Positions 15,440 through 24,743 of a DNA stretch of 64,000 nt are shown here, piece after piece. The position numbers were made by a program, and so were the translations under genes. Every line of letters starts with the position of its first letter. The stretch's first letter is position 1. The stretch is from COE1 sp949066965 (GTDB lineage: Bacteria > Bacillota > Clostridia > Lachnospirales > Lachnospiraceae). The DNA lies in assembly GCA_949066965.1 (NCBI GenBank), contig CARTDA010000012.1:1-64000 (forward strand). The letters run 5' to 3'. The notes beneath the pieces were generated by a model, which saw only the letters and a program-made list of their open reading frames with translations, was not told where the DNA came from and did not search any database.

Positions 15440-16285
15440 ATGACAGCAGGACAGGCGTTTAAGAAATATTTATGGATATTTGTCAAGTATTTTTCAGTCG
15501 TATTTTTCTCTTTTATCGCGTTGCTGCCTATCGTTTCCTGTGTCATCACGGCGCTGAAAACGAAGACAGAGTATGAAAATACAAACGTAATGACACCACC
15601 GGAAAACTGGTTTAATTTTGAGAACTTCGTGACGGCATTCCGCGATGGCGGCATGGGCAGGGCGTTTCTGAACTCTGCGCTTATTGTAATCTGTGTTGTG
15701 GTCGGTTCCGTGCTGATTGGTTCCATGATTGCATATGTTTTGAACCGCTTTAAGTTCCCGGGCAACGGGCTGATCCGCAGCCTGTTCCTCTTTGCGACAC
15801 TCCTTCCGGGTATTGCGATGCAGGTTGCTACATACCAGCTGATGTTCCAGCTCAAGTTTATCGATACGTTATACGGCTACATCATCCTGAGCATGGGTAC
15901 GGACGTCATCTCAATTTACGTATTTATCCAGTTCTTTGAGAACATATCCGTGTCACTGGACGAATCGGCTTTTATGGACGGCGCAAGCTACTTCAAGATT
16001 TTTTATAAGATTTTGTTCCCGCTCCTGAAGCCGGCTATCGTTACCTGTGCGATTTTAAAGGGCGTAGGTATCTACAACGAGTACTATAATGCGATGCTTT
16101 ATCTGACAAAGCCTGACTTAAAGACGGTTTCCCTTGCACTCTATACTTTCACGGGACCATTTGGCAACCAGTATAACCTGATTTGTGCAGGTGTTATCAT
16201 GACACTGCTTCCGGCGCTGATTTTATTCATCGCATTCCAGAACCAGATTTATTCCGGACTTACGGCCGGTGCGGTCAAGGGATGA
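15440..16285 (+). CDS. ABC sugar permease, MalG/UgpE type
   Basis: A 281-residue second permease subunit with six predicted membrane helices. The EAA-type loop reads ESAFMDGASYFKIFYKILFP (about residues 174-193). It starts two bases after the stop of its partner, with AAGGAAGGGGG as ribosome site inside the partner's 3' end. Together with the binding protein it forms the importer for mannooligosaccharides. It ends 127 bp before the epimerase gene, where no further gene or clear terminator is seen. Confidence 0.9.
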   Translation: MTAGQAFKKYLWIFVKYFSVVFFSFIALLPIVSCVITALKTKTEYENTNVMTPPENWFNFENFVTAFRDGGMGRAFLNSALIVICVVVGSVLIGSMIAYVLNRFKFPGNGLIRSLFLFATLLPGIAMQVATYQLMFQLKFIDTLYGYIILSMGTDVISIYVFIQFFENISVSLDESAFMDGASYFKIFYKILFPLLKPAIVTCAILKGVGIYNEYYNAMLYLTKPDLKTVSLALYTFTGPFGNQYNLICAGVIMTLLPALILFIAFQNQIYSGLTAGAVKG

Positions 16286-16412
16286 TGTTTACTGGAACAG
16301 CATCATTGTTACAAATAGACAAATAGTTTCGGGATATTGCCTAGTTGCAGTCTCACAGATTAATTGTTAAGATAAATATAGTTAAATATTTCTTATTGTT
16401 AGGAGGCTAAAT

Positions 16413-17600
16413 ATGGCTAACATGGAAATGCATTCAGAGGTAATCAGACACCTCACAAAAGATATCATACCATTTTGGAAAAGTCTGAGGGATGATGAGA
16501 ATGGCGGCTATACAGGCTATCTTGGATATGATTTAAAGGCAGACAGGAAAGCAGTCAAGGGATGCATACTGAACAGCCGCATCACATGGTTTTTTGCAAA
16601 TGCATATACCCTTTTAAAGGATATCAGCCTTCTTGAGGAGGCAGCACACGGTTTTGCATTTCTGAAGGATGCATGCTGGGACAAAAAGAACGGCGGCGTG
16701 TACTGGTCAGTCAATTATGACGGTACGCCTGTCGAAACCCTGAAGCATACATACAACCAGGCATTCTCCATCTACGCGCTGTCTTCCTACTATGAGGCAA
16801 GCAGGGACAGGGAGGCGCTGGACATGGCGTATCAGCTCTATGACCTGATAGAGGGGAAGATGCGAGACGAGCTTGGATATAAGGAAGCCTTTGACGAATC
16901 CTTCCATGAGATTGACAATGACAAGCTTTCAGAGAACGGTGTGATGGCATCAAGGACAATGAACACGCTGCTCCATGTGTTTGAGGCGTACACAGAACTT
17001 TACAGGGTTGACCACAACGAGAAGGTAGCGGAGAAGATTAAGTGGATGATGGACATTATTGCCACGAAGGTTTACAATCCCGCGCTGCACCGTCAGGAAG
17101 TATTCTTTGACGACAAGTGGAACTCCATTATTGATTTGCACTCCTATGGGCACGACATTGAGACGGCATGGCTGACGGACAGAAGCGTCGAGGTCCTGGG
17201 TGACGCGGAATATGAAAAGAAGATGTCACCCATCACAAAGGACCTGACCAATCAGATTTACAAGGTGGCGTTCAACGGTTCCTCGCTTGCAAATGAGTGT
17301 GAGAAGGGTGTCGTGAACGAATGGCGCATCTGGTGGGTACAGGCGGAGACCGTCGTGGGATTCCTCAACGGATACGAAAAGACCGGCAGGGAGGAGTACC
17401 TTACCGCTGCGCAGGATGTCTGGCAGTTTATCAAGGACTGCCTGATTGACAGGCGGGACGGTTATAAGGATGGCAGGGAATGGTACTGGCGTGTGAAAGC
17501 GGACGGGACACCGGACGAGACACAGCCAATCGTGGAACCATGGAAATGCCCGTATCATAATGGCAGAATGTGTTTTGAAGTAATTCGGAGGTTAGCATGA
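16413..17600 (+). CDS. Cellobiose/mannobiose 2-epimerase (AGE family)
   Basis: A 395-residue cytoplasmic (alpha/alpha)6-barrel epimerase of the N-acylglucosamine 2-epimerase superfamily. Family motifs include the NSRITWFFANAY segment, YNQAFSIYALSSYY, LHSYGHDIETAWL with the conserved His pair, and the C-terminal WKCPYHNGRMCFE. In mannan loci this enzyme converts beta-1,4-mannobiose to mannosyl-glucose, the substrate of the GH130_1 phosphorylase encoded immediately downstream (4-bp overlap). That pairing fixes the likely role better than sequence alone. The ribosome site AGGAGG is optimal. GlcNAc epimerase activity is a less likely alternative. Confidence 0.9.
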   Translation: MANMEMHSEVIRHLTKDIIPFWKSLRDDENGGYTGYLGYDLKADRKAVKGCILNSRITWFFANAYTLLKDISLLEEAAHGFAFLKDACWDKKNGGVYWSVNYDGTPVETLKHTYNQAFSIYALSSYYEASRDREALDMAYQLYDLIEGKMRDELGYKEAFDESFHEIDNDKLSENGVMASRTMNTLLHVFEAYTELYRVDHNEKVAEKIKWMMDIIATKVYNPALHRQEVFFDDKWNSIIDLHSYGHDIETAWLTDRSVEVLGDAEYEKKMSPITKDLTNQIYKVAFNGSSLANECEKGVVNEWRIWWVQAETVVGFLNGYEKTGREEYLTAAQDVWQFIKDCLIDRRDGYKDGREWYWRVKADGTPDETQPIVEPWKCPYHNGRMCFEVIRRLA

Positions 17601-18778
17601 CGAGTAAATTATTTGATGAAAATAAAGCAATGGTTATGAAACGATATGAGGAGATTGTAAACCGCAAAAATGTCAAGAGCGATTTTTACAATGGCATCTA
17701 TGACCGCTATGAGTACCCCGTACTGACGCGCGACCATATTCCTCCATTCTGGAAGTATGACATGAATCCGGAGACCAACCCGTATTTCATGGAGCGGCTT
17801 GGTGTGAACTGCGCATTTAATTCCGGCGCGATTGAGTTAAACGGCAAGTTCTACCTGGTGGCAAGGGTTGAGGGAAATGACAGAAAATCATTCTTTGCAG
17901 TGGCGGAGAGCGACAATGGCATTGACGGTTTCCGCTTCTGGGATTACCCGGTTCTTCTGGACGATGTGTGCCCGGAGGAAACGAACGTGTACGACATGCG
18001 TCTCACAAAGCACGAGGATGGTTACATTTATGGCGTATTCTGCTCGGAGAGCAAGGACACGAAGGTCAATGACCTGTCCGCGGCAGTGGCGGCGGCAGGG
18101 ATTGTCAGGACGAAGGATTTAAAGACATGGGAGCGGCTTGAGAACTTAAAGACGCTGCGTTCCCCGCAGCAGAGAAATGTCGTGCTGCATCCGGAGTTTG
18201 TGGACGGTAAGTATGCGTTCTACACAAGGCCGATGGATGACTTTATTGACACGGGAAGCGGCGGCGGTGTCGGGTTCGGGCTCTGCGAGGATATCACACA
18301 TGCAGTCATTGATGAGGAGATTATCACGAGCAAGAGAAAGTACCACACGATTACGGAGGCAAAGAACGGTGCCGGCGCAACGCCGATTAAGACGGACAGG
18401 GGCTGGCTTCACATCGCACACGGCGTGAGGAATACAGCGGCAGGACTGCGCTATGTCATTTATGCGTTTGCCACGGCGCTTGACGAGCCGACGAAGGTGA
18501 TTGCGGAGCCGGGCGGGTTCCTGATTGCACCGCTTGGCGCGGAGAGAGTCGGGGACGTGTCAAATGTGGTCTTTACCAACGGCGCGATTGCAAGGGACAA
18601 CGGTGATGTATATATTTATTATGCATCCAGTGACACAAGGCTTCACGTCGCAACGACAACGATAGATAAGCTTGTCGACTATGTATTTAACACACCGGAG
18701 GATGCGCTGCGCTCTGTCAAGTGTGTGGAGCAGCGATGTGACTTTATCAGAAAAAACCTGGAATATATGGCAAAATAG
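17597..18778 (+). CDS. GH130_1 4-O-beta-mannosyl-glucose phosphorylase
   Basis: A 393-residue inverting phosphorylase with a five-bladed beta-propeller fold. The proposed general acid Asp133 lies in NVYDMRLTK. The phosphate site is built from basic residues in RSPQQRNVVLHPE and YAFYTRPMD. Sequence and length match GH130_1 enzymes such as the Bacteroides and Ruminococcus mannosylglucose phosphorylases, which split beta-1,4-mannosyl-glucose with phosphate into mannose-1-phosphate and glucose. The start codon overlaps the stop of the epimerase gene by 4 bp, so the two consecutive steps are translationally coupled. Energy is conserved because mannose leaves already phosphorylated. Confidence 0.92.
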   Translation: MTSKLFDENKAMVMKRYEEIVNRKNVKSDFYNGIYDRYEYPVLTRDHIPPFWKYDMNPETNPYFMERLGVNCAFNSGAIELNGKFYLVARVEGNDRKSFFAVAESDNGIDGFRFWDYPVLLDDVCPEETNVYDMRLTKHEDGYIYGVFCSESKDTKVNDLSAAVAAAGIVRTKDLKTWERLENLKTLRSPQQRNVVLHPEFVDGKYAFYTRPMDDFIDTGSGGGVGFGLCEDITHAVIDEEIITSKRKYHTITEAKNGAGATPIKTDRGWLHIAHGVRNTAAGLRYVIYAFATALDEPTKVIAEPGGFLIAPLGAERVGDVSNVVFTNGAIARDNGDVYIYYASSDTRLHVATTTIDKLVDYVFNTPEDALRSVKCVEQRCDFIRKNLEYMAK

Positions 18779-18886
18779 GAATTGCTGATTTTCCGGATGG
18801 AATTTGGCAGCTGTATAAGAGTTTATGGAAGTGGGGATGGACAGATGCGTGCACAAAAGTATGGAATCGACTGCCGGAAGGGCGTT

Positions 18887-19999
18887 ATGAATAAGGGAAA
18901 CCTTTATCGAATTGAGAGAGTGATGAAGAGAGCGATGCGCGGTGAGGCAATCACCGTGGGATTTTTGGGAGGTTCCATAACACAAGGCTGTTTGTCCTCC
19001 ACTCCGGAAACCTGTTATGCGTATCTTGTATATCAATGGTGGTGTGAGAAGTTTCCGGATTCCGAAATTACCTATGTCAATGCCGGAATCGGGGGGACAA
19101 CCTCCCAGTTCGGTGTGGCGAGGGCTGACAGTGACCTGCTGTCAAAGGACATTGATTTTACAGTAGTTGAGTTTAGCGTGAATGATGATGACAATGAACA
19201 TTTTCTAGAGACCTACGAAGGGCTGATTCGGAAAATATACAGTTATAAGACGAATCCTGCTATATTGATTGTCAACAGTGTGCGGTACGATGACGGTGTC
19301 AATGCACAGGCGCAGCATATTAAAATTGGAAAGGCATATGAACTGCCGTGTGTCAGCATGAAACCGACATTGTATGAGAAGATATTGGATGGCACCTACA
19401 CAAGCCGTGATATCACGGAAGACGACCTCCACCCCAATGATGAGGGGCATGGGCTTATGTCAGAGGTTATCATAAGCTTTCTGGAGATGGTTTACGAGGA
19501 ATTGGAAGCAGGAACTGAGGCAGCTGATAATCATCTCGATGTGCGGAAAATGACGCCGGTGACAGAAAATGCTTATGAAGACTCTGTAAGAATCCAAAAT
19601 GATAACAGTGAGGCTGTCCTGACAGAAAATGACGGCTTTGCGATAGACGGTCAGCCGCAGCATGACATCCGGGAAATTTTCCGGCGCGGATGGACGGCAG
19701 ACAAAAAAGGCGCACATATCGGCTTTGATATTGAGGGAAGCTGTATAGGCGTACAGTACCGCAAGTCGGTTGCGCAACCCACGTGTATTGCGCGGGCAGT
19801 GGTGGACGGCGATACGGACAATGCAAAAATTCTCGACGGAAATTTCGAGGAAACCTGGGGGGACAGCCTGCACCTTGATACGATTGCAGAACACCTTCCC
19901 GGTGGAAAGCACCATGTTGACATTGAGCTGGTTGAGACACATGCGGACGACAAAGTACCTTTTTATCTTGTGTCGGTAATCGGCTCTGGAAAAAAATAA
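18887..19999 (+). CDS. CE17-type mannooligosaccharide acetylesterase (SGNH)
   Basis: A 370-residue cytoplasmic esterase with an N-terminal SGNH hydrolase domain (residues 1-215) and a C-terminal beta-sandwich (about 225-370) like a CBM35-type carbohydrate module. Catalytic Ser30 lies in FLGGSITQG, block II is GGTTSQFG, block III is EFSVNDDDN, and Asp179/His182 sit in DDLHPND. This architecture and locus position match CE17, the family described from Roseburia intestinalis that removes 2-O-acetyls (and 2,3-/2,6-di-O-acetyls) from mannooligosaccharides. The start is the ATG preceded by GGAAGGG; an upstream in-frame TTG at 18782 lacks a good ribosome site. It lies 108 bp after the GH130_1 gene. 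Confidence 0.88.
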   Translation: MNKGNLYRIERVMKRAMRGEAITVGFLGGSITQGCLSSTPETCYAYLVYQWWCEKFPDSEITYVNAGIGGTTSQFGVARADSDLLSKDIDFTVVEFSVNDDDNEHFLETYEGLIRKIYSYKTNPAILIVNSVRYDDGVNAQAQHIKIGKAYELPCVSMKPTLYEKILDGTYTSRDITEDDLHPNDEGHGLMSEVIISFLEMVYEELEAGTEAADNHLDVRKMTPVTENAYEDSVRIQNDNSEAVLTENDGFAIDGQPQHDIREIFRRGWTADKKGAHIGFDIEGSCIGVQYRKSVAQPTCIARAVVDGDTDNAKILDGNFEETWGDSLHLDTIAEHLPGGKHHVDIELVETHADDKVPFYLVSVIGSGKK

Positions 20000-20024
20000 T
20001 AAAGAAAACAAGGAGGATTTTATA

Positions 20025-21059
20025 ATGAGCAAAGTAAAAATGATTAGCCCGGCGGTGCCAAATGTGCCATGGCAGGATAGAAAAGACGGAAAGACTACAG
20101 GAAATCCTGACGCGCCAATCTGGCGGTACAATGAGAATCCGATTATCGGAAGAAACCCGGTAAAGGGTGTTGCGAGAATATTCAACAGTGCGGTAATCCC
20201 ATATGAAGGTGAATTTATCGGGGTATTCCGCGGCGAGCAGACAAACGGTATTCCTTATATCTATCTTGGACACAGCAAGGATGCCATCCACTGGGATTTC
20301 AATTCCAACAAGATTGACTTTGTGGATGAGGAAGGAAAGCCGTTCATGCCGGTATATGCATATGACCCCCGACTTGTAAAGGTAGAGGACACCTACTATA
20401 TTATCTGGTGCCAGGATTTCTTCGGCGCGGCAATTGGCATGGCAAAGACAACAGATTTCAAGACATTTACACGGATTGAGAACCCGTTCCTTCCGTTTAA
20501 CAGGAACGCTGTATTGTTCCCGAGAAAGATTAACGGCAACTTTATGATGCTGAGCCGTCCTTCTGATTCCGGGCACACACCGTTTGGTGATATTTTTGTG
20601 AGCGAGAGTCCGGATATGGTTTACTGGGGCAAGCACAGGCATGTGATGGGCAAAGGCAATGAGTGGTGGGAGTCCCTCAAGATTGGCGGCGGCGCAGCGC
20701 CTATTGAGACAAGCGAAGGGTGGCTGCTGTTCTACCATGGCGTATCAGGAACCTGCAACGGATATGTGTACTCCATTGGCGGGGCAATCCTCGACATCGA
20801 CAATCCTTCTATTGTTAAGTACCGCTGCGAGAACTTCCTGCTCACGCCGGAAGAGTGGTATGAGGAGAGGGGATTTGTTCCCAACGTATGCTTCCCATGC
20901 GCAACCATCCATGATTCAGAGTCCGGAAAGATTGCGATTTATTACGGTGCGGCTGATAGCTATGTCGGACTTGCATTCACGGAGATTGACGAGATTGTCG
21001 ACTACATCAAGAGCAACAGCAAGGTGTCTGCATCCGATACAGAAATCGGAATACGATAA
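20025..21059 (+). CDS. GH130_2 beta-1,4-mannooligosaccharide phosphorylase
   Basis: A 344-residue GH130 phosphorylase of the subfamily that shortens beta-1,4-mannooligosaccharides from the non-reducing end, releasing mannose-1-phosphate. The general acid is probably Asp114 in YAYDPRLVK. Other family motifs are RIFNSAVI, RNAVLFPRK, SRPSDSGHTPF and IYYGAADSYVGLAF. It is shorter than the GH130_1 enzyme, as is usual for this subfamily. It works upstream of the epimerase/GH130_1 pair by trimming longer chains to mannobiose. GGAGG precedes the ATG, and a terminator follows directly, ending the epimerase-to-GH130_2 run. Confidence 0.92.
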   Translation: MSKVKMISPAVPNVPWQDRKDGKTTGNPDAPIWRYNENPIIGRNPVKGVARIFNSAVIPYEGEFIGVFRGEQTNGIPYIYLGHSKDAIHWDFNSNKIDFVDEEGKPFMPVYAYDPRLVKVEDTYYIIWCQDFFGAAIGMAKTTDFKTFTRIENPFLPFNRNAVLFPRKINGNFMMLSRPSDSGHTPFGDIFVSESPDMVYWGKHRHVMGKGNEWWESLKIGGGAAPIETSEGWLLFYHGVSGTCNGYVYSIGGAILDIDNPSIVKYRCENFLLTPEEWYEERGFVPNVCFPCATIHDSESGKIAIYYGAADSYVGLAFTEIDEIVDYIKSNSKVSASDTEIGIR

Positions 21060-21070
21060 TCTATATAAAG

Positions 21071-21094
21071 AACGCCGAAATTCGGCGTTCTTTT
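21071..21094 (+). terminator. Terminator after GH130_2 gene, hit by MITE
   Basis: AACGCCGAA and TTCGGCGTT (21071-21089) form the stem, followed by CTTTT. The MITE copy 1 begins at the next base, and its 8-bp target duplication (GTTCTTTT / GTTATTTT) comes from the terminator's own T-tract. Confidence 0.8.
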
Positions 21095-21264
21095 GTAACA
21101 GTTCAGCCTTCGGCTTCCTGTTACAAGCATCAAGCCATGAAAAACCACTTCGTTGGTGTCAAAGCCACGTTCCGTGGCTTGATGCATCTCTGCCACTACG
21201 CTATTTCACGTGGCTTGTAAGCCATAATTTGCAGTAAATGCAAAGTCCTGGGTTAAACTGTTAC
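21095..21264 (+). mobile_element. MITE copy 1 (170 bp, IS66-like ends)
   Basis: Ends GTAACAGTTCAGCC and GGTTAAACTGTTAC are near-perfect inverted repeats. The flanks GTTCTTTT (left) and GTTATTTT (right) are an 8-bp target duplication with one mismatch. Nearly identical to the copy at 26339, with internal palindromes (GCCACGTTCCGTGGC). No protein is encoded. GTAA termini with 8-bp duplications are features of the IS66 family, so mobilisation by an IS66 transposase is inferred. Confidence 0.85.
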
Positions 21265-21288
21265 GTTATTTTATAGAGGAGGATGACA

Positions 21289-22395
21289 ATGCTCAGGGAG
21301 ACACAGATAAAAGAAGTACCGCAGATGAAAGTAAATGGGCGGACGACAAAATGCAGGGAACCACTGACGCTTTTCTGGACGGCAAGCGGATTTGAGTGCA
21401 ATGTGACCGGTTCCGAATTCTGGGTGGAGATTGAGGCGACCTATGATGTCTACGAGCCGTGGTTCAGCTATACGGTAAACGGGGACTGGGTAGGCAGGCA
21501 GATGCTGCAAAAGGGCAGGTACTGGGTGCCGCTTTTCCGGGGAATGAGTCCGGAAAGTGTCAAGAATGTCCGTTTTTATAAGGACTTGCAGGCAATGAGT
21601 GATGACGGCAGCTCTTACATCCATATTCATGCATTCCGCCATGACGGGGCGTTTCTTCCGGTTGCGGACAAGGCATTGAAGATTGAATTTATCGGCGACA
21701 GCATTACATCGGGCGAGGGTCTGATTGGTGCGAAGCAGGAGGTGGACTGGATTCCGATGTTTTTCTCCGCGGTGAAAAGCTACGCGTACCAGACAGCCCG
21801 GATTCTGGATGCGGAGTACCGCGTCTATTCCCAGAGCGGATGGGGTGTCCATAATACGTGGGACAATAACCCGGGGGGCGCCCTGCCAAAGTATTACAGG
21901 CAGATATGCGGCGTGATGCCTGGCCCGGAGAATGAACGCCTTGGTGGAAACCAGCAGCATGAATTTGAGGACTGGCAGCCGGACTTTGTCATTGTGAACC
22001 TGGGAACCAATGATGCCGCTTCGTTTGACCAGCCGGAGTGGGTGGATGAAAAAACAGGTGCGCGCCATAAGATGCGCAGGAATCCGGACGGCTCCTGCCA
22101 CATGGATGATGTCCGGGTATTCCAGCAGGCAGTGAAGGACTTTCTGGTTCTAATCCGGGCGTGTAATCCCAGGGCGCGCATTGTATGGTGCTATGGGATG
22201 ATTGGGATTGATTTCCAGATGTACATTTGCGAGGCGGTAGCAGCGTATGCGCAGGAGTCCGGTGATGGCAAGGTATCTTATCTCCAGCTGCCGGACATGA
22301 CAGATGAGAGTGTCGGTTCAAGGGAACATCCCGGATACCTCTGCCATAAGCAGGCGGCAGAAGTGTTATCGGGTTACCTCAAAAAGTTTATATAA
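21289..22395 (+). CDS. CE2-type acetyl esterase
   Basis: A 368-residue carbohydrate acetylesterase. An N-terminal beta-sandwich (about residues 1-120) precedes an SGNH domain with nucleophile Ser138 in FIGDSITSGEG, the NLGTND block and His347 in REHPGY. Family CE2 uses this arrangement and usually a Ser-His dyad. In the Roseburia mannan locus a CE2 enzyme removes 3-, 4- and 6-O-acetyls, complementing CE17; the same division is likely here. There is no signal peptide, so it acts on imported oligosaccharides. The start is the ATG six bases after AGGAGG; an earlier in-frame ATG at 21283 touches the ribosome site and is unlikely. The gene follows the MITE. Confidence 0.88.
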   Translation: MLRETQIKEVPQMKVNGRTTKCREPLTLFWTASGFECNVTGSEFWVEIEATYDVYEPWFSYTVNGDWVGRQMLQKGRYWVPLFRGMSPESVKNVRFYKDLQAMSDDGSSYIHIHAFRHDGAFLPVADKALKIEFIGDSITSGEGLIGAKQEVDWIPMFFSAVKSYAYQTARILDAEYRVYSQSGWGVHNTWDNNPGGALPKYYRQICGVMPGPENERLGGNQQHEFEDWQPDFVIVNLGTNDAASFDQPEWVDEKTGARHKMRRNPDGSCHMDDVRVFQQAVKDFLVLIRACNPRARIVWCYGMIGIDFQMYICEAVAAYAQESGDGKVSYLQLPDMTDESVGSREHPGYLCHKQAAEVLSGYLKKFI

Positions 22396-22424
22396 CGAAT
22401 TAAGAAAGAGTACAGGGAAAAAGT

Positions 22425-24743
22425 ATGTTTAGAGATGATTTTGTGTGGGGCGTGGCAAGCAGCTCCTATCAGGTAGAGGGAAGGGATGCACAGGACGGCG
22501 CAGGAAAGTGCATCTGGGACGTATTTGCCGGTGAAGGCAGGGTATGGAACAACCAGAATGCGGATGTGGCGTGCGACCATATTCACAGATACAGGGAAGA
22601 CATTGCAATGATGCGGCTGCTCGGCGTGAAGGCATACCGTTTCTCCCTGAGCTGGGCGCGCATCATCCCGGAAGGGACAGGGAAAGTCAACGAGAAGGCG
22701 GTCGCGCTGTACAGGGATATGATGCACTGCATGATAGAGAACGGCATTGTGCCATACATCACGATGTATCACTGGGAGCTTCCGCAGGCGCTTCAGGAAA
22801 AAGGCGGATGGCTCAATGAGGACATTATCGGATGGTTTGGCGAATACGCAAAAGTGGTGGCGGAAAATTTCAGCGATTTGTCAGAATATATCATCACATT
22901 AAATGAGCCGCAGTGCTTCGTCGGCCTTGGGCATCTTAGCGGCGTGCATGCTCCCGGGCTGAAGCTGAAACCTGCGGAGGTATTCCAGGTGGCGCACAAT
23001 GCGCTGCGCGCCCATGGAACTGCGGTGAAGCAGCTGCGCAGGTATGCCAGGCAGCCTGTTAAAATCGGATATGCCCCGACATGCGGGGTGGCATATCCCT
23101 ATACGGACAAGCCGCAGGATATCGAGGCGGCAAAGCGTATTTATTTTGGTTTTGACCAGCCGATAGAGAACTGGACATGGAACGTGGCATGGTTTGCGGA
23201 TCCCGTGTTCCTTGGAAGGTACCCTGCGGAGGGGCTTGCGAAATACAGGGAATATCTGCCGGAAATTACGGATGCGGACATGGAATTGATTCACCAGCCG
23301 ATTGATTTTATGGGGCAGAACATTTATAATGGATATTATATCAGGATGGGTGCGGATGGAAAGCCGGAGTATGTGGGCAGGCATGCAGGATTTCCGCGGA
23401 CGGCAGCGAGCTGGCCGGTTACGCCCGAGTGCCTGTACTGGGGAACAAAGTTTTTATATGAGCGCTACCAGATGCCCATTTACATCACGGAAAACGGAAT
23501 GTCCTGCCATGACCAGGTTTCTGCGGACGGATGTGTGCACGACAGCAACCGGATTGACTTCCTGGACCAGTATCTGTCACAGCTGCAGAAATCCTATGAT
23601 GAGGGAACAGACATCAGGGGCTATTTCCTGTGGACATTTCTGGACAATTTTGAGTGGGACAAGGGCTACAACGAGCGCTTTGGCATTGTCTATGTGGACT
23701 TTACGACGCAGAAGCGCATCGCGAAGGATTCCGCTTTCTGGTACCAGAAGGTAATAGAGACGAACGGAGGGATACTGCGTATGAACAGTGAGAACGCGAA
23801 CAAGGAAATATTGTACATGAACCCCGTATTCAAGCAGATGATATGGGGCGGGAACAAGCTCGGCAGCAAGTGGGGCTATGAAATACCGGGAGACAACACT
23901 GGCGAGTGCTGGGCAGTGAGCGCACACCCGAACGGGGACTGCACGGTCAGGGAGGGCGTCTTTGCAGGAAAGAGCCTGAGCCGGCTGTGGACGGAGGAAC
24001 CGCAGCTTTTTGGAAATGTGGAGGGTGACCGATTCCCGCTGTTAATCAAGATTATTGACGCGAATGACGACCTGAGCATCCAGGTGCATCCCAATGATGA
24101 TTATGCCGGGACGAATGAGAACGGTTCCCTTGGAAAGACAGAGTGCTGGTACATCCTTGACGCACCGGAGGGGGCGACACTCGTCATTGGGCACAACGCA
24201 AAGGACAAGGCGGAGCTTGAGGACATGATTCACGGAGGCAGGTGGGATGATTTCCTGCGCGAGGTTCCGGTAAGGAAAGGGGACTTTATCCAGATTGACC
24301 CGGGTACCGTCCATGCGATAAAGGGCGGCATCGAGATTCTTGAGACCCAGCAGAATTCCGACATCACGTACCGCGTGTATGACTACAACCGTCTTCAGGA
24401 TGGAAAACCGCGTGAGCTCCATATCGAGAAGAGCATTGATGTCATTACCGTGCCTGCAAAATCGGTGGAGGAGAGCGTCATCAATATTGCCGGAGGCGCA
24501 AAGAACGTGATGAACCGTCTGATTGCGTGCAGCTATTACCAGGTATGGAAGCTTGATGTGGACGGAAGCATGGAGGTTTCGCAGGATTATCCGTTCCTGA
24601 TTATGAGTGTCGTTGAGGGCGACGGCCTGATAAACGGACAGCTCATAAAGAAGGGCGACCATTTCATTCTTCCGAATGGATTCGGAAAGGCACAGCTTCA
24701 GGGAAACATGCAGCTGATAGCATCTACGGTTGCAACCGAGTAG
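22425..24743 (+). CDS. manA: GH1 beta-glycosidase fused to mannose-6-phosphate isomerase
   Basis: A 772-residue fusion. Residues 1-445 are a GH1 beta-glucosidase/beta-mannosidase: FVWGVASSSYQVEG start, acid/base Glu161 in TLNEPQ, nucleophile Glu356 in YITENGMS, and FLWTFLDNFEWDKGY near the end. Residues 453-772 are a type I mannose-6-phosphate isomerase of the short Gram-positive form: GGNKLG, zinc ligands in QVHPND, KTECWY and GTVHAIKGG. GH1 would release terminal glucose (or mannose), and ManA would convert mannose-6-phosphate to fructose-6-phosphate for the neighbouring phosphofructokinase. An internal GGAGGG (23766) sits nine bases before the ATG of the ManA part (23781), so ManA may also be made alone. 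A strong terminator follows. Confidence 0.92.
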   Translation: MFRDDFVWGVASSSYQVEGRDAQDGAGKCIWDVFAGEGRVWNNQNADVACDHIHRYREDIAMMRLLGVKAYRFSLSWARIIPEGTGKVNEKAVALYRDMMHCMIENGIVPYITMYHWELPQALQEKGGWLNEDIIGWFGEYAKVVAENFSDLSEYIITLNEPQCFVGLGHLSGVHAPGLKLKPAEVFQVAHNALRAHGTAVKQLRRYARQPVKIGYAPTCGVAYPYTDKPQDIEAAKRIYFGFDQPIENWTWNVAWFADPVFLGRYPAEGLAKYREYLPEITDADMELIHQPIDFMGQNIYNGYYIRMGADGKPEYVGRHAGFPRTAASWPVTPECLYWGTKFLYERYQMPIYITENGMSCHDQVSADGCVHDSNRIDFLDQYLSQLQKSYDEGTDIRGYFLWTFLDNFEWDKGYNERFGIVYVDFTTQKRIAKDSAFWYQKVIETNGGILRMNSENANKEILYMNPVFKQMIWGGNKLGSKWGYEIPGDNTGECWAVSAHPNGDCTVREGVFAGKSLSRLWTEEPQLFGNVEGDRFPLLIKIIDANDDLSIQVHPNDDYAGTNENGSLGKTECWYILDAPEGATLVIGHNAKDKAELEDMIHGGRWDDFLREVPVRKGDFIQIDPGTVHAIKGGIEILETQQNSDITYRVYDYNRLQDGKPRELHIEKSIDVITVPAKSVEESVINIAGGAKNVMNRLIACSYYQVWKLDVDGSMEVSQDYPFLIMSVVEGDGLINGQLIKKGDHFILPNGFGKAQLQGNMQLIASTVATE

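Noticed and set aside
18782..18886. Upstream TTG start of the CE17-type gene
   Set aside because: No ribosome site; the GGAAGGG-preceded ATG at 18887 gives the usual SGNH N-terminus.
19470..20738. 422-codon minus-strand frame opposite the CE17 and GH130_2 genes
   Set aside because: It crosses two well supported genes and reads as a shadow frame, with no family motif.
21002..21196. Short minus-strand frames within the MITE copies (also 26237-26440)
   Set aside because: They lie inside the repeat and change length with flanking DNA; the element is non-coding.
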